From positions 1,375 to 10,881 of the forward strand of contig JAKAOD010000059.1 in assembly GCA_021823365.1 (NCBI GenBank): 9,507 nt of DNA, in the 5' to 3' direction. Shown in pieces: positions 1 to 6,793 of this stretch. The notes below the pieces were generated by a model. The model saw nothing but the letters and a program-made list of their open reading frames with translations, made no database searches and had not been told where the DNA came from. This DNA comes from Actinomycetes bacterium. Its GTDB lineage: Bacteria; Actinomycetota; Acidimicrobiia; Acidimicrobiales; Bog-793. Within the stretch, counting starts at the first letter, position 1; each line of letters starts with the position of its first letter. Position numbers and translations under genes: made by a program.

Positions 1-162
1 CTGGTTCCCCGCCGGCGGCAGTGGATACGTCGTGGCGATGCGGACCCGCGAGGTGACCATCCTGCCCGAGGAGTCGAGCACCGAAGCCTTGAGCCCGGTG
101 CCCCCGATGTCGATTGCCAGCGTGTGCGGCCGGTCAGGTGCCGGCACGGTTGCAGTCGTCAT
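1..162 (-). CDS. ppgK: Polyphosphate glucokinase, ROK family (5' part only)
   Basis: Only the first 54 codons are in the window; the frame is open to the left edge. The product would phosphorylate glucose with inorganic polyphosphate (and often ATP) in the cytoplasm, feeding glycolysis. Residues 15-25 read LAIDIGGTGLK, the phosphate-1 loop of the ROK/ASKHA sugar kinases with the conserved Asp18. The following stretch (KASVLDSSGRMV, then TTYPLPP) resembles actinobacterial polyphosphate glucokinases more than ordinary ATP glucokinases or ROK repressors, and there is no N-terminal helix-turn-helix. The ATG at 162-160 shares four bases (ATGA) with the stop of the upstream coupling-protein gene, so translation is probably coupled to it. 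No separate Shine-Dalgarno sequence is obvious. The ROK assignment is firm. The polyphosphate preference is inferred from sequence resemblance, because the catalytic and metal-binding parts lie outside the window. Confidence 0.85.
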   Translation of the reverse strand, partial: MTTATVPAPDRPHTLAIDIGGTGLKASVLDSSGRMVTSRVRIATTYPLPPAGNQ

Positions 163-1865
163 TCCGCCGACTGTAACCGTGCTCCCCCCGCTTTCCGGCG
201 GTGAAAGCCGATTCCCCGACGTCGACCGCCGACGTCGGGAGCATGCCGTTCGACCGCGCCCGTGCGTCCGCCACGAGCTGCCAGCGAAGGGTCGCAGTAC
301 CAGGGGCGGAGCCGGACCCGAGCGGGCGGCAGCGCGCCGTAGAGCAGGACGGCGCATCCTCTCGGCAGTCGCCGCAGGGTATCGGGCGGCAGCAGACGAC
401 GCACCTGCGGCGATGTCGTGACGGTCCTTTCACCTCGGGCCCCGTGGGTGACCGACGGCGTCGCCAGCACCTGGTCACCGGCGAGGTGGCTTGCGAAGTC
501 CAACGTGGCGGGGTCGGCGATCCCAGGCAGGAAGAGCTTCGCCCGGTGGTTGTTGACCACGGTGGCGGAGCGCTCCCCGTAGCGTGCTCGCACCTGGGCC
601 AGGTCCTGCCAGACGGTGACGAGCTGGACACCGTGGCCGGCACAGGTAGCCGCAAGCCCGTCGAGCTCCTTCAGGGGTGCGATGTTCGCGGCCTCGTCGA
701 GCACCACGAGCAGGGGCGGATCGAGCGGCCGCCCGGCACGCGCCGACGCTGCGAACGCTGCATGCACCACCTGCCCCACCAACGCGGCGAACACGGCTCG
801 GAGCCGCTGCTGGTCGTGCGCCGGCGCGCAGACGTACAGGGTGTGCTTCCCCTGCAGGATCGCTTCGGGATCGATCTCGCCACCCCCGACGGCTGCAGGA
901 CTCCACGGCACATGGCCCGGCGCGCGGATCCCGTAGGGTGGCGTGTCCTGGGCGTCCGCTGGCTCGTGCGCCATCTCCGGCTCGGCGAACGGCTCGAGCA
1001 CCGTCTCCGCCGTCGTGTACACCGCCGACCGTTGCCGCTCGTCTCGCAACCACGTCGCCCGGGCCGCCTGCAGCGCCTCGGACACTCCGGCCGCATGGAG
1101 GAGGTCCGACACCTCCTCGGTCTCCTGGGTGTCGACCCATCGCACGACGTCCCGCATCGTGCGACCGGCGGACGCCGCTGCGAAGAGCAGCGGAGCGAGC
1201 AACTTGGCCGCGGTCGCGTACCAGAACTCGCCATCTGCGGTGGTGCCGTCGCCGCGGGCTACCTCGGTGAGATCGGCCGCCACCCTCCGGGCTCGAGACC
1301 AGGTTCTGGAAGCCGATACGGGCGACCACGTATCACGCGGCAGCCCAGTGCTTCCCGCCGGGTCGAAGCACCAGACCGTCCCGCATCGCGCTCGCCAATC
1401 GAGAGTGTCGCGGACGAGATCGGTCTTGACGCTCGCGGCAATGACGGGCCCGTCCCACGCCAAGATCGCCGGAACTGCGAGCGCGGTCGTCTTTCCGCTC
1501 TGCGTCGGGCCGATGACCGCCACCGATTGGGCCGGTTCCGCCGCGAGGACTCGGCGACCGAGCATGCGGCCAACCTCCTCGCCGACCACCAGCCGCCCAC
1601 GCGGGAAGCCAGCGCACGCGAGCGGTCGGAGATCGGCGTGTCGAGCCCAGCGTGCTCCCGCATCGGGCGCCACGGCACGCCGCGGGCCGACGAGTAGGCC
1701 AAGTCCCCTCCCTTTCTGCACCATCCACGACCTCCCGGCGCCGGGACGGCGAACGCTCTGCCCACCTTGGGCTCCCGCAGACTTGTGATGCCGGCCCAGA
1801 CTGCCCGAGACGAGGACGGCGCCAACGGCGCATATCGCGAGGGCGAGGACGACGTGGGCTCTCAC
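159..1865 (-). CDS. TraG/VirD4-like type IV coupling ATPase
   Basis: A 568-aa member of the VirD4/TraG/TraD coupling-protein superfamily, the ATPases that recruit DNA or protein to a type IV secretion channel at the membrane. One hydrophobic segment (residues about 4-22) is followed by a basic linker and the motif WARHADLRPL (73-82), seen in actinobacterial TraG-like proteins. Walker A is GPTQSGKTT (119-127) and Walker B is LLVVLDEAA (385-393). Between them (about 240-300) lies a helical insert like the all-alpha domain of coupling proteins. The C-terminal 40 residues are basic and low in complexity. The start chosen is a GTG at 1865 that overlaps the stop of the VirB4-like gene as GTGA and keeps the membrane helix. 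An ATG at 1724 with a GGGAGG six bases upstream would give 521 aa without the helix. A longer upstream reading in this frame only covers the out-of-frame end of the preceding gene. No relaxase or channel genes are visible nearby, so the substrate is unknown. Confidence 0.87.
   Translation of the reverse strand: MRAHVVLALAICAVGAVLVSGSLGRHHKSAGAQGGQSVRRPGAGRSWMVQKGRGLGLLVGPRRAVAPDAGARWARHADLRPLACAGFPRGRLVVGEEVGRMLGRRVLAAEPAQSVAVIGPTQSGKTTALAVPAILAWDGPVIAASVKTDLVRDTLDWRARCGTVWCFDPAGSTGLPRDTWSPVSASRTWSRARRVAADLTEVARGDGTTADGEFWYATAAKLLAPLLFAAASAGRTMRDVVRWVDTQETEEVSDLLHAAGVSEALQAARATWLRDERQRSAVYTTAETVLEPFAEPEMAHEPADAQDTPPYGIRAPGHVPWSPAAVGGGEIDPEAILQGKHTLYVCAPAHDQQRLRAVFAALVGQVVHAAFAASARAGRPLDPPLLVVLDEAANIAPLKELDGLAATCAGHGVQLVTVWQDLAQVRARYGERSATVVNNHRAKLFLPGIADPATLDFASHLAGDQVLATPSVTHGARGERTVTTSPQVRRLLPPDTLRRLPRGCAVLLYGALPPARVRLRPWYCDPSLAARGGRTGAVERHAPDVGGRRRGIGFHRRKAGGARLQSAE
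1731..1736 (-). promoter_or_regulatory. Ribosome binding site for an alternative coupling-protein start
   Basis: GGGAGG on the minus strand lies six bases before an in-frame ATG at 1724-1722 (codon 48 of the coupling protein). It is a better Shine-Dalgarno match than anything before the GTG at 1865. It could produce a second, soluble form lacking the membrane helix, or it could be the real start. The second case would leave 141 bases with no other function between the genes. Confidence 0.35.
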
Positions 1866-3325
1866 GCCAGGACCGGCTCGAGAGCTCCGAGTGAGTCGAC
1901 GGGTCCACCGACGGGTCCGCCGACGGGTCCGCCGACGGTTCCACCGACGGTTCCACCCGAACGGCGACGCCCACGCTCTGACAGCTCCGGCGCCTCGAGA
2001 GCCATCCCCACGTCCGTGTCGACGATCGCTCGCTCGCCGCGACCGACGACGTGCTGGACGAGGAACGACCGCCTCCCGACCTTCCAAAGCGCGACCCCAC
2101 GCCGGAGCTGGGGCACCACGTCGGCTTCGGTCTCCGACAGCGACAGCAGCTCCCGTGCCGCGGTCACTTCGCCGGGCGCCTGCCCGTAGACGACGCGCGT
2201 CTCCGAGTCCGCGAGGAGGCCGCTCGCGAGCCCGACCTGCTCGGATCCCGCGGCACCCACCGATTGGAGGTCCGACACCCGGTGAAGCACTGCGACGTTC
2301 GCGACGCCGTAGGCCCTGGAGAGCTTCCAGGACGCCTGGAGCCAGCGGGCAACGCCCAGGTTGGCGAGCACCGCCCACGCCTCGTCGACCACCACGAACA
2401 CGTGCCCGGATCCCGCCGTCGTGGCCTGTCTCGCGAGCGTCGCCTGCAGCCACGCCGTCGCGCAGGCCATGAGCACCCCGAGCGCGGGCGAGTTGTAGAG
2501 GGCGGAGAGGTCGAGCACGACGAGCGTCCCGGTGAGGTCGAGCCCCGGCGACGTCGGCCCGTCGAACATCCCGCGGAGATCTCCGTGCACGAGCCTCCGG
2601 AGCTCGAGCGCCACGTCACGACCGTCTTCCAACAGTGTCGACCGGCCGGTGCGCACGCTCGCCGCGGACTCGGCACTCGGGTCCAACAGCGCGTCGACGA
2701 CCTGCGGCAGGGTCGGCACACCCCGAGCGAGCGAGGCGGCAGCGAGCGCAAGGTCCGTTGCGGCGCGTTCTCGGGGCAGAAGACGCCGCCCGAGGCACGC
2801 TGAAGCCAAGGACGCCAGGACCTCCGCCTGCCGCCGGCGGGCACGCACCGGCATGTCGTCTCGCGGAACCTCGAGGTGATCAGCCCCGTCGTCGGCACGC
2901 TCGAACCCTCCCTCGAGCTCTTCGTCTGCGGGCCCGGGGTCCAGCGGGTTCAACCGGACCGAGCCTCCCGGTCGGAGCGCGACCGGCTGCGTGCCCCAGG
3001 CAGCGGCGAGCGCACGGTACTCGCCCTTCGGGTCCACGACCCAAGCTCGGGGTCCGAAGACGGACTGGCGCCAGAGGTAGGTCTTCACGAAGGCGCTCTT
3101 TCCCCTCCCGATCTGGCCGAAGACGATCATGTTCGGGCTGTTGATCAGGCCGGCCGCGTACAGCTCGAACGGATCATGGACGAAGGAGCCACCGAGCATG
3201 TCGCGCCCGACGAGCACGCCCCTGTGCCCGAGGCCGGCCTCCGTGAGGAGCGGGTACGCCGCTCCGAGGTGGCGCGTCGTCACCTGGTGGGCCGGGACGC
3301 GTGGGCCGGTGCGCGGGGTCAGCAT
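1862..3325 (-). CDS. VirB4-like conjugation ATPase (ATPase domain only)
   Basis: With the ATG at 3325 the product is 487 aa, about the length I recall for actinobacterial VirB4/TraC-like ATP-binding proteins that lack the N-terminal VirB4 domain. Numbered from that Met, Walker A is GQIGRGKS (70-77), a VVDPKGEY segment sits at 96-103, and Walker B is VFVVVDEAW (309-317). This layout matches the P-loop domain of VirB4/TrbE proteins, which power pilus or channel assembly. The C-terminus is an in-frame 12-bp repeat coding GG(T/P)V units (457-476). The stop TGA overlaps the coupling-protein GTG, so the two ATPases are translationally coupled. The frame stays open upstream to 3805, where it runs over the exporter gene and is certainly not coding. 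A GTG at 3505 would add 60 residues, including a (VRS)n tract from a 9-bp DNA repeat. I prefer 3325 because family similarity begins just after it (HQVTTRHLGAAYP), but no strong Shine-Dalgarno sequence supports either start. Confidence 0.82.
   Translation of the reverse strand: MLTPRTGPRVPAHQVTTRHLGAAYPLLTEAGLGHRGVLVGRDMLGGSFVHDPFELYAAGLINSPNMIVFGQIGRGKSAFVKTYLWRQSVFGPRAWVVDPKGEYRALAAAWGTQPVALRPGGSVRLNPLDPGPADEELEGGFERADDGADHLEVPRDDMPVRARRRQAEVLASLASACLGRRLLPRERAATDLALAAASLARGVPTLPQVVDALLDPSAESAASVRTGRSTLLEDGRDVALELRRLVHGDLRGMFDGPTSPGLDLTGTLVVLDLSALYNSPALGVLMACATAWLQATLARQATTAGSGHVFVVVDEAWAVLANLGVARWLQASWKLSRAYGVANVAVLHRVSDLQSVGAAGSEQVGLASGLLADSETRVVYGQAPGEVTAARELLSLSETEADVVPQLRRGVALWKVGRRSFLVQHVVGRGERAIVDTDVGMALEAPELSERGRRRSGGTVGGTVGGPVGGPVGGPVDSLGALEPVLA
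1901..1957 (-). repeat. 12-bp tandem repeat at the VirB4-like C-terminus
   Basis: Plus-strand units are gggtccaccgac, gggtccgccgac (twice), ggttccaccgac and a final ggttccacc, giving about 4.75 copies with transitions only at two positions. Read on the minus strand in the VirB4-like frame it encodes GGTV, GGTV, GGPV, GGPV, GGPV. The period preserves frame, so copy-number change would lengthen or shorten a flexible tail without disrupting the downstream stop/start overlap. Confidence 0.93.
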
Positions 3326-3373
3326 CTGCTTCGGGTCCGGCTGGACGGAAGGGACCGAAGAGACCGACGAAAC

Positions 3374-3436
3374 GGTTCGGACGGTTCGGATGGATCGGAC
3401 GGATCGGACGGATCGGACGGATCGGACGGTTCGGAC
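3374..3436 (-). repeat. 9-bp tandem repeat upstream of the VirB4-like gene
   Basis: Seven contiguous nonamers on the plus strand: ggttcggac, ggttcggat, four copies of ggatcggac, then ggttcggac. More degenerate relatives continue on the low side (gaccgaaga, gaccgacga). On the minus strand the core unit is GTCCGATCC. The array lies 49 bases upstream of the preferred ATG (3325) and 130 bases after the exporter stop, so it is probably a 5' leader element or protein-binding array. If the GTG at 3505 is used it is translated as V-R-(S/T/I) triplets. Confidence 0.93.
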
Positions 3437-3566
3437 AGACGGACTCGGTTGGTGCAGGCTCGCCCCACGAAAGGGAACGGTCGCCCGATGCGTGCCGGCT
3501 GACACCAGCCGGTGGTGGTCCCGCGAGGCAGGGCCGGTCCCCGGAACGGCCTTTCGGGATGCCCGA

Positions 3567-5123
3567 TCAGCCGACGACAGGGGGGGAGAGAGGCTGGTCG
3601 GTCGCCATCGGCCTGACGACCACGTGCGGATCGTCGTGGTACACACGCGCGGCCGCCCGCATGCCGCGACGGCCCGTGAAGGCCAGTGCCGCCAGCGTGC
3701 ACACAACTCCGCACGCCACCAAGACGGCCCACGAAAGACGACTGTCGGTCGTGAACCTGCTGGCGAACCCGCCGGCAAGTCGGCCCGAGCCAAGGGTGGC
3801 GGCACTCACCATGGACCCCATGACGGCCACGCCGAGCACGTTGCCCAATTGCCGGGAGGCAGACGTGATGGCCGACGCCACCCCCGCCCTCTCCGGGGGC
3901 ATCCCGCTCACCCCGGTATGGGTGATCGGAGGGTTCACGAGACCGAACCCACACCCGAGGAGGGTGTAGGACGCGACGAGCAAGAGGAAGCTCGTCTGGG
4001 GGTCAAGGTTCAGCAGCAGGGCCCCGCCTGCGGCGATGCAGACACCGCCCAGCGCCAGTGGGATCCGCGTTCCCACACGCCCGATGAGGTGACCCGCGCC
4101 GATAGAGCACACTGCGATGGCGACCGTGGCCGGGAGGATCGAGGTGCCCGCGACCAGCGCCGAGTCCCCTCGCACGTCCTGCAGATAGAGGGTGTTCACG
4201 AAGAGAAAGCCGGAGAGCGCGAGAAAGCTCGCCACCGCGATCGCGGTCGCTGCCGAGAACGGCGGGCTGCGAAAGAAGTGAGCTTCGAGGAGCGGCTCGT
4301 CCCTCCGTCGCTCGACGGCCAAGAGGACGACCAGGCTGGCACTGGCCGCGCACAACATGGCGATGATGACCGCCGAGCCCCACCCCATCGTCGGCCCCTC
4401 GATCAAGCCGTACGTGACCGTCGCAAGGGCGGCAACCATGAGGAGCTGGCCGACTGGGTCGAACTTCCTCCCGCGTGCAGCCCGAGATTCGGGCACGACG
4501 CGTCGCGCCAGCTGCCAGGTGGCGAGACCGATCGGAATGTTGACCCAGAAGACCGATCGCCACCCGACGCTCGAGACCAGCGCACCGCCGATGATCGGCC
4601 CGGCAGCGATGCCTAGCCCGAACATGGCGCTCCACACCCCAATCGCCCGCGCTCTCTCCACGGGATCGCTGAACACTTGGCGCACGATCGACAGAGACGC
4701 GGGAACGAGAAAGCACCCGCCGAGTGCTTGAACCATGCGGAAGGCGATCAGCGCCCCGATCGTGGGCGCCGCGCTGCACAGCGCGGAGCCCAGCGTGAAG
4801 AGCAAGAGGCCAGAAGTGAACAGCCGGCGCCGCCCGAAGCGGTCGCCGATCGACCCCGACAACATCAGCAGGCTCGCCAGCACCAACAGGTACGCGTCGG
4901 CCACCCACTGGAGATCAGCCACGCCGGCATGGAGGTCGAGATGGATGGTCGGCAACGCGACGTTGAGCGCACTGCTGTCGAGGTACGCCATGAACAGGGT
5001 CATGCTGCAGATGACCAGGACTGCATAGCGGCGAATCTCGACTCCTCCCGCAGTTCCAGAGGGGCCGGCGGGCGCGGCGCGGCCGGGGGGGGCGGCGGGC
5101 GGCGGTGTGGCGGACGCTGACAC
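3567..5123 (-). CDS. DHA2-family MFS drug:H+ antiporter (14 TM)
   Basis: A 518-aa inner-membrane exporter of the EmrB/QacA (DHA2) type, expected to expel hydrophobic or cationic compounds in exchange for protons. Motif D1 is LDSSALNVALPTI (48-60), motif A is GSIGDRFGRRR (90-100) and motif C is GLGIAAGPIIGGAL (169-182). The segment SSVGWRSVFWVNIPIG (184-199) is also typical of the family. Hydrophobic segments fit 14 helices. The first 30 residues form an Ala/Pro/Gly-rich cytoplasmic leader. The GTG at 5123 directly follows an in-frame TAG and is the only usual start codon before the first helix, although the Shine-Dalgarno match is poor. A run of eight C residues lies at codons 12-14. The C-terminus (about 486-518) is a polar tail. 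The 284-base gap on its 5' side suggests its own promoter. No TetR or MarR regulator is adjacent. Substrate cannot be told from sequence. Confidence 0.9.
   Translation of the reverse strand: MSASATPPPAAPPGRAAPAGPSGTAGGVEIRRYAVLVICSMTLFMAYLDSSALNVALPTIHLDLHAGVADLQWVADAYLLVLASLLMLSGSIGDRFGRRRLFTSGLLLFTLGSALCSAAPTIGALIAFRMVQALGGCFLVPASLSIVRQVFSDPVERARAIGVWSAMFGLGIAAGPIIGGALVSSVGWRSVFWVNIPIGLATWQLARRVVPESRAARGRKFDPVGQLLMVAALATVTYGLIEGPTMGWGSAVIIAMLCAASASLVVLLAVERRRDEPLLEAHFFRSPPFSAATAIAVASFLALSGFLFVNTLYLQDVRGDSALVAGTSILPATVAIAVCSIGAGHLIGRVGTRIPLALGGVCIAAGGALLLNLDPQTSFLLLVASYTLLGCGFGLVNPPITHTGVSGMPPERAGVASAITSASRQLGNVLGVAVMGSMVSAATLGSGRLAGGFASRFTTDSRLSWAVLVACGVVCTLAALAFTGRRGMRAAARVYHDDPHVVVRPMATDQPLSPPVVG
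5085..5092 (-). repeat. Homopolymer run (C8 in the coding strand) inside the exporter start
   Basis: Eight consecutive G on the plus strand, read as C8 across codons 12-14 of the exporter. It lies 31 bases after the proposed GTG and no alternative start follows before the first helix. A one-base change would abolish expression from that start. It is either a contingency tract or simply the result of an extremely GC-rich leader. Confidence 0.9.
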
Positions 5124-5180
5124 CTACGACCCGCTGACGGACTGCGTTCCTGACACCCCGGGTCGGCTCATCTGCCTAGA

Positions 5181-5195
5181 GTTGCAGATCGCAAC
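5181..5195. promoter_or_regulatory. Short inverted repeat upstream of the exporter
   Basis: GTTGC-agatc-GCAAC is a 5-bp inverted repeat with a 5-base centre, 58 bases upstream of the exporter GTG, where an operator of a TetR- or MarR-like regulator would be expected. The arms are short and the match does not extend outward. No convincing -35/-10 pair was found around it, so this is only a candidate. Confidence 0.2.
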
Positions 5196-5238
5196 GGAAT
5201 TGTGGAATCGACAGAGACTCGTGCCCGGTCCTCACCGA

Positions 5239-5278
5239 CGTCGTCTGGACGCCCTCACAGCGTGCCTAGTAGACGACG
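5239..5278. terminator. Nested hairpin between sugar operon and exporter
   Basis: Perfect 8-bp arms CGTCGTCT (5239-5246) and AGACGACG (5271-5278) enclose an inner 4-bp stem ACGC/GCGT (5249-5252, 5260-5263) with a 7-base loop. It lies about 130 bases past the permease stop, where the sugar operon should end. There is no T-rich tail on either strand, so it is not a classical intrinsic terminator. It could be a tail-less terminator, an mRNA 3'-end structure or chance. Confidence 0.3.
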
Positions 5279-5407
5279 CGCCAGCAAGAGCTCAGCGCGG
5301 CGAAGATCATCGGAGGACTCGATGGCCCTCGAGAGCGGGCTGACCGACGACCGTCTCGGCATCCATGTCACGAATGCGCGGATCTGGAGCTCAGGGTACG
5401 CCCGGTG

Positions 5408-6793
5408 CTACACGGCTGAAGTCAGGCGCCGGCGGCGGACGAGCGTGTCCACGGCAGCCGCGGCGACCAGCATCACCGCGATCGCCATGTAGGTGCCGTC
5501 GGCACTTACGCCGAGCAGGTAGAGGCCGAAGTACAGTGCTGCCACCGTGATGCCACCGATCACCGCATAGGAGGGCTTGCCCCTGCCTCCGAAGAGGCTG
5601 GTGCCGCCGATGACAGCGGCGGCGACACCGAGGAGCGTGAAGCTCCCGGCTGTGACCGTGATGCTCATCGAACCCTGGCGTGAGGCGTAGAGGATGCCGG
5701 CGAAAGCGGCGGTCAGGCTGCCCATCGCGAACGCCGCGGTCCGTATCCTCGCCACGTTGATGCCAGCCCGGCGGGCTGCCTCCGGGTTGGCGCCGATGGC
5801 GTAGACGTATCGCCCGAAACGCGTACGCCCGAACACGATCGTCCATGCGGCGACGATCACCACCACGACCGGGACGAAGTACGGAACTCCCCTTTGCGGC
5901 ACCCCGACGATACCGCGGTTGACGTTGCATATCCACACGACGAGCACGCCGAGTGCAGTGACGGCCACAATTATTAGGACCGTTATGCTCCTCGGAGGTG
6001 CACTGAGCTTCTGAGCACGCCGCCGAGCGTCCCGCGCCCAGATGTACACACCGAAGACGGCGACCGCTGCCACGAGAACGATCCAGCCGGCGGTCGGCGA
6101 CATCTGCTTGTTCACAATCCCCCAGATCGGGTTGGAAGACGGAATCTGAAGCACGCCCCCCAGAGCTGACTTGTCGAGGTCCGTGACGAAGATGAGGAAT
6201 CCGTACCAACCCAGGTAGCCACCCAACGTCACGACGAAGGACGGAATTCGCAGCCGCGTGATGAGCGTTCCCTGCAAGGCGCCGATTGCCGCGCACACGA
6301 ACATGGCCACGATCACCGCTAGCCACCACGGCCAGTTGTTCGGGTAGGTCATGAGCTCGGTCATGACCATCGCGCCCACGAAGCCGACCTCGGCAATCGA
6401 CAGGTCGATCTCGCTAAGGAGCAGCGCGAACGTCTCTGCCATCCCGAGCAAGACGTAGATCGAGGCGTACGCCAGAATGTTCACGAGATTGATCGCGGAC
6501 AAGTACTTCGATGTCTCCACTTGGAAGACGACAGCGATCAGGATCAGTGCTGCGATCACGGGCAACATACCGCTCTCGCCAGCCTTCAATCGGCCGCCGA
6601 GAGACCTGGTGTACTCACGAAGAGACCCAACGACCTCGAGCGAAGTTGTCAGCACTTCCGGTGGAGAGACTTCCTCCGGAGAGACTTCCTCCGGAGAGAC
6701 TTCCGGTGACGGATTCGCGTATGAAAGGTCCTGGTTGAGAGTTGCGCCGGTGGGCTCTTCAGGACCTTCGTCCTTGTCCTTGATCACCGTCAC
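5408..6793 (-). CDS. XylH/RbsC-type sugar ABC transporter permease
   Basis: A 461-aa integral membrane subunit of a CUT2 sugar importer (BPD_transp_2 family). It forms the translocation pore, probably as a homodimer, with the ATPase encoded just upstream. About 10-12 hydrophobic helices run from residue 76 to the end. Family hallmarks are EIDLSIAEVGFVGA (128-141), the coupling-loop region YAIGANPEAARRAGI (331-345) and IGGTSLFGGRG (395-405). The GTG at 6793 overlaps the ATPase stop as GTGA and has GGAGGGG seven bases upstream. An unusual soluble N-terminus of about 75 residues carries an acidic PEEVS repeat (about 30-47), making the protein longer than typical XylH. The order binding protein, ATPase, permease matches xylFGH of enteric bacteria. 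Xylose is the best guess for substrate, but related actinobacterial systems take other pentoses or glucose. Confidence 0.9.
   Translation of the reverse strand: MTVIKDKDEGPEEPTGATLNQDLSYANPSPEVSPEEVSPEEVSPPEVLTTSLEVVGSLREYTRSLGGRLKAGESGMLPVIAALILIAVVFQVETSKYLSAINLVNILAYASIYVLLGMAETFALLLSEIDLSIAEVGFVGAMVMTELMTYPNNWPWWLAVIVAMFVCAAIGALQGTLITRLRIPSFVVTLGGYLGWYGFLIFVTDLDKSALGGVLQIPSSNPIWGIVNKQMSPTAGWIVLVAAVAVFGVYIWARDARRRAQKLSAPPRSITVLIIVAVTALGVLVVWICNVNRGIVGVPQRGVPYFVPVVVVIVAAWTIVFGRTRFGRYVYAIGANPEAARRAGINVARIRTAAFAMGSLTAAFAGILYASRQGSMSITVTAGSFTLLGVAAAVIGGTSLFGGRGKPSYAVIGGITVAALYFGLYLLGVSADGTYMAIAVMLVAAAAVDTLVRRRRLTSAV
6663..6704 (-). repeat. 15-bp tandem repeat in the permease N-terminus
   Basis: The plus-strand unit ggagagacttcctcc occurs twice and then as a 12-base partial copy (2.8 copies), with a further partial match just before it. 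In the permease frame it encodes E-V-S-P-E repeats, forming an acidic cytoplasmic tail. The copies are identical, which suggests recent duplication. Confidence 0.9.

Noticed and set aside
201..1697. 498-codon plus-strand open frame
   Set aside because: It is antisense to the coupling-protein gene, rich in Arg/Gly/His with no recognisable domain. Long antisense frames are common in high-GC DNA, and the minus strand has clear Walker motifs.
1866..2453. In-frame upstream extension of the coupling protein to 2453
   Set aside because: It lies out of frame over the VirB4-like 3' end and yields only Arg/Gly-rich sequence; the GTGA overlap gives a natural start.
159..3325. Integrative conjugative element with oriT
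   Set aside because: No relaxase, integrase, att-like direct repeats or nicking-site-like hairpin could be found in the window; two ATPases alone do not establish an element.
3374..3436. CRISPR array
   Set aside because: The 9-bp units are contiguous with no spacers, and no cas-like gene is present.
3506..3805. In-frame upstream extension of the VirB4-like protein into the exporter gene
   Set aside because: It overlaps the 3' end of a well-supported exporter in another frame and has no similarity to VirB4 N-terminal domains.
3129..4616. 495-codon plus-strand open frame
   Set aside because: It runs antisense through the 5' part of the VirB4-like gene and most of the exporter, has a charged low-complexity product and no domain; the minus-strand genes explain the region.
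5107..5343. 78-codon plus-strand frame between exporter and permease
   Set aside because: It begins inside the exporter start, has no ribosome site, no hydrophobic core pattern and no recognisable family.
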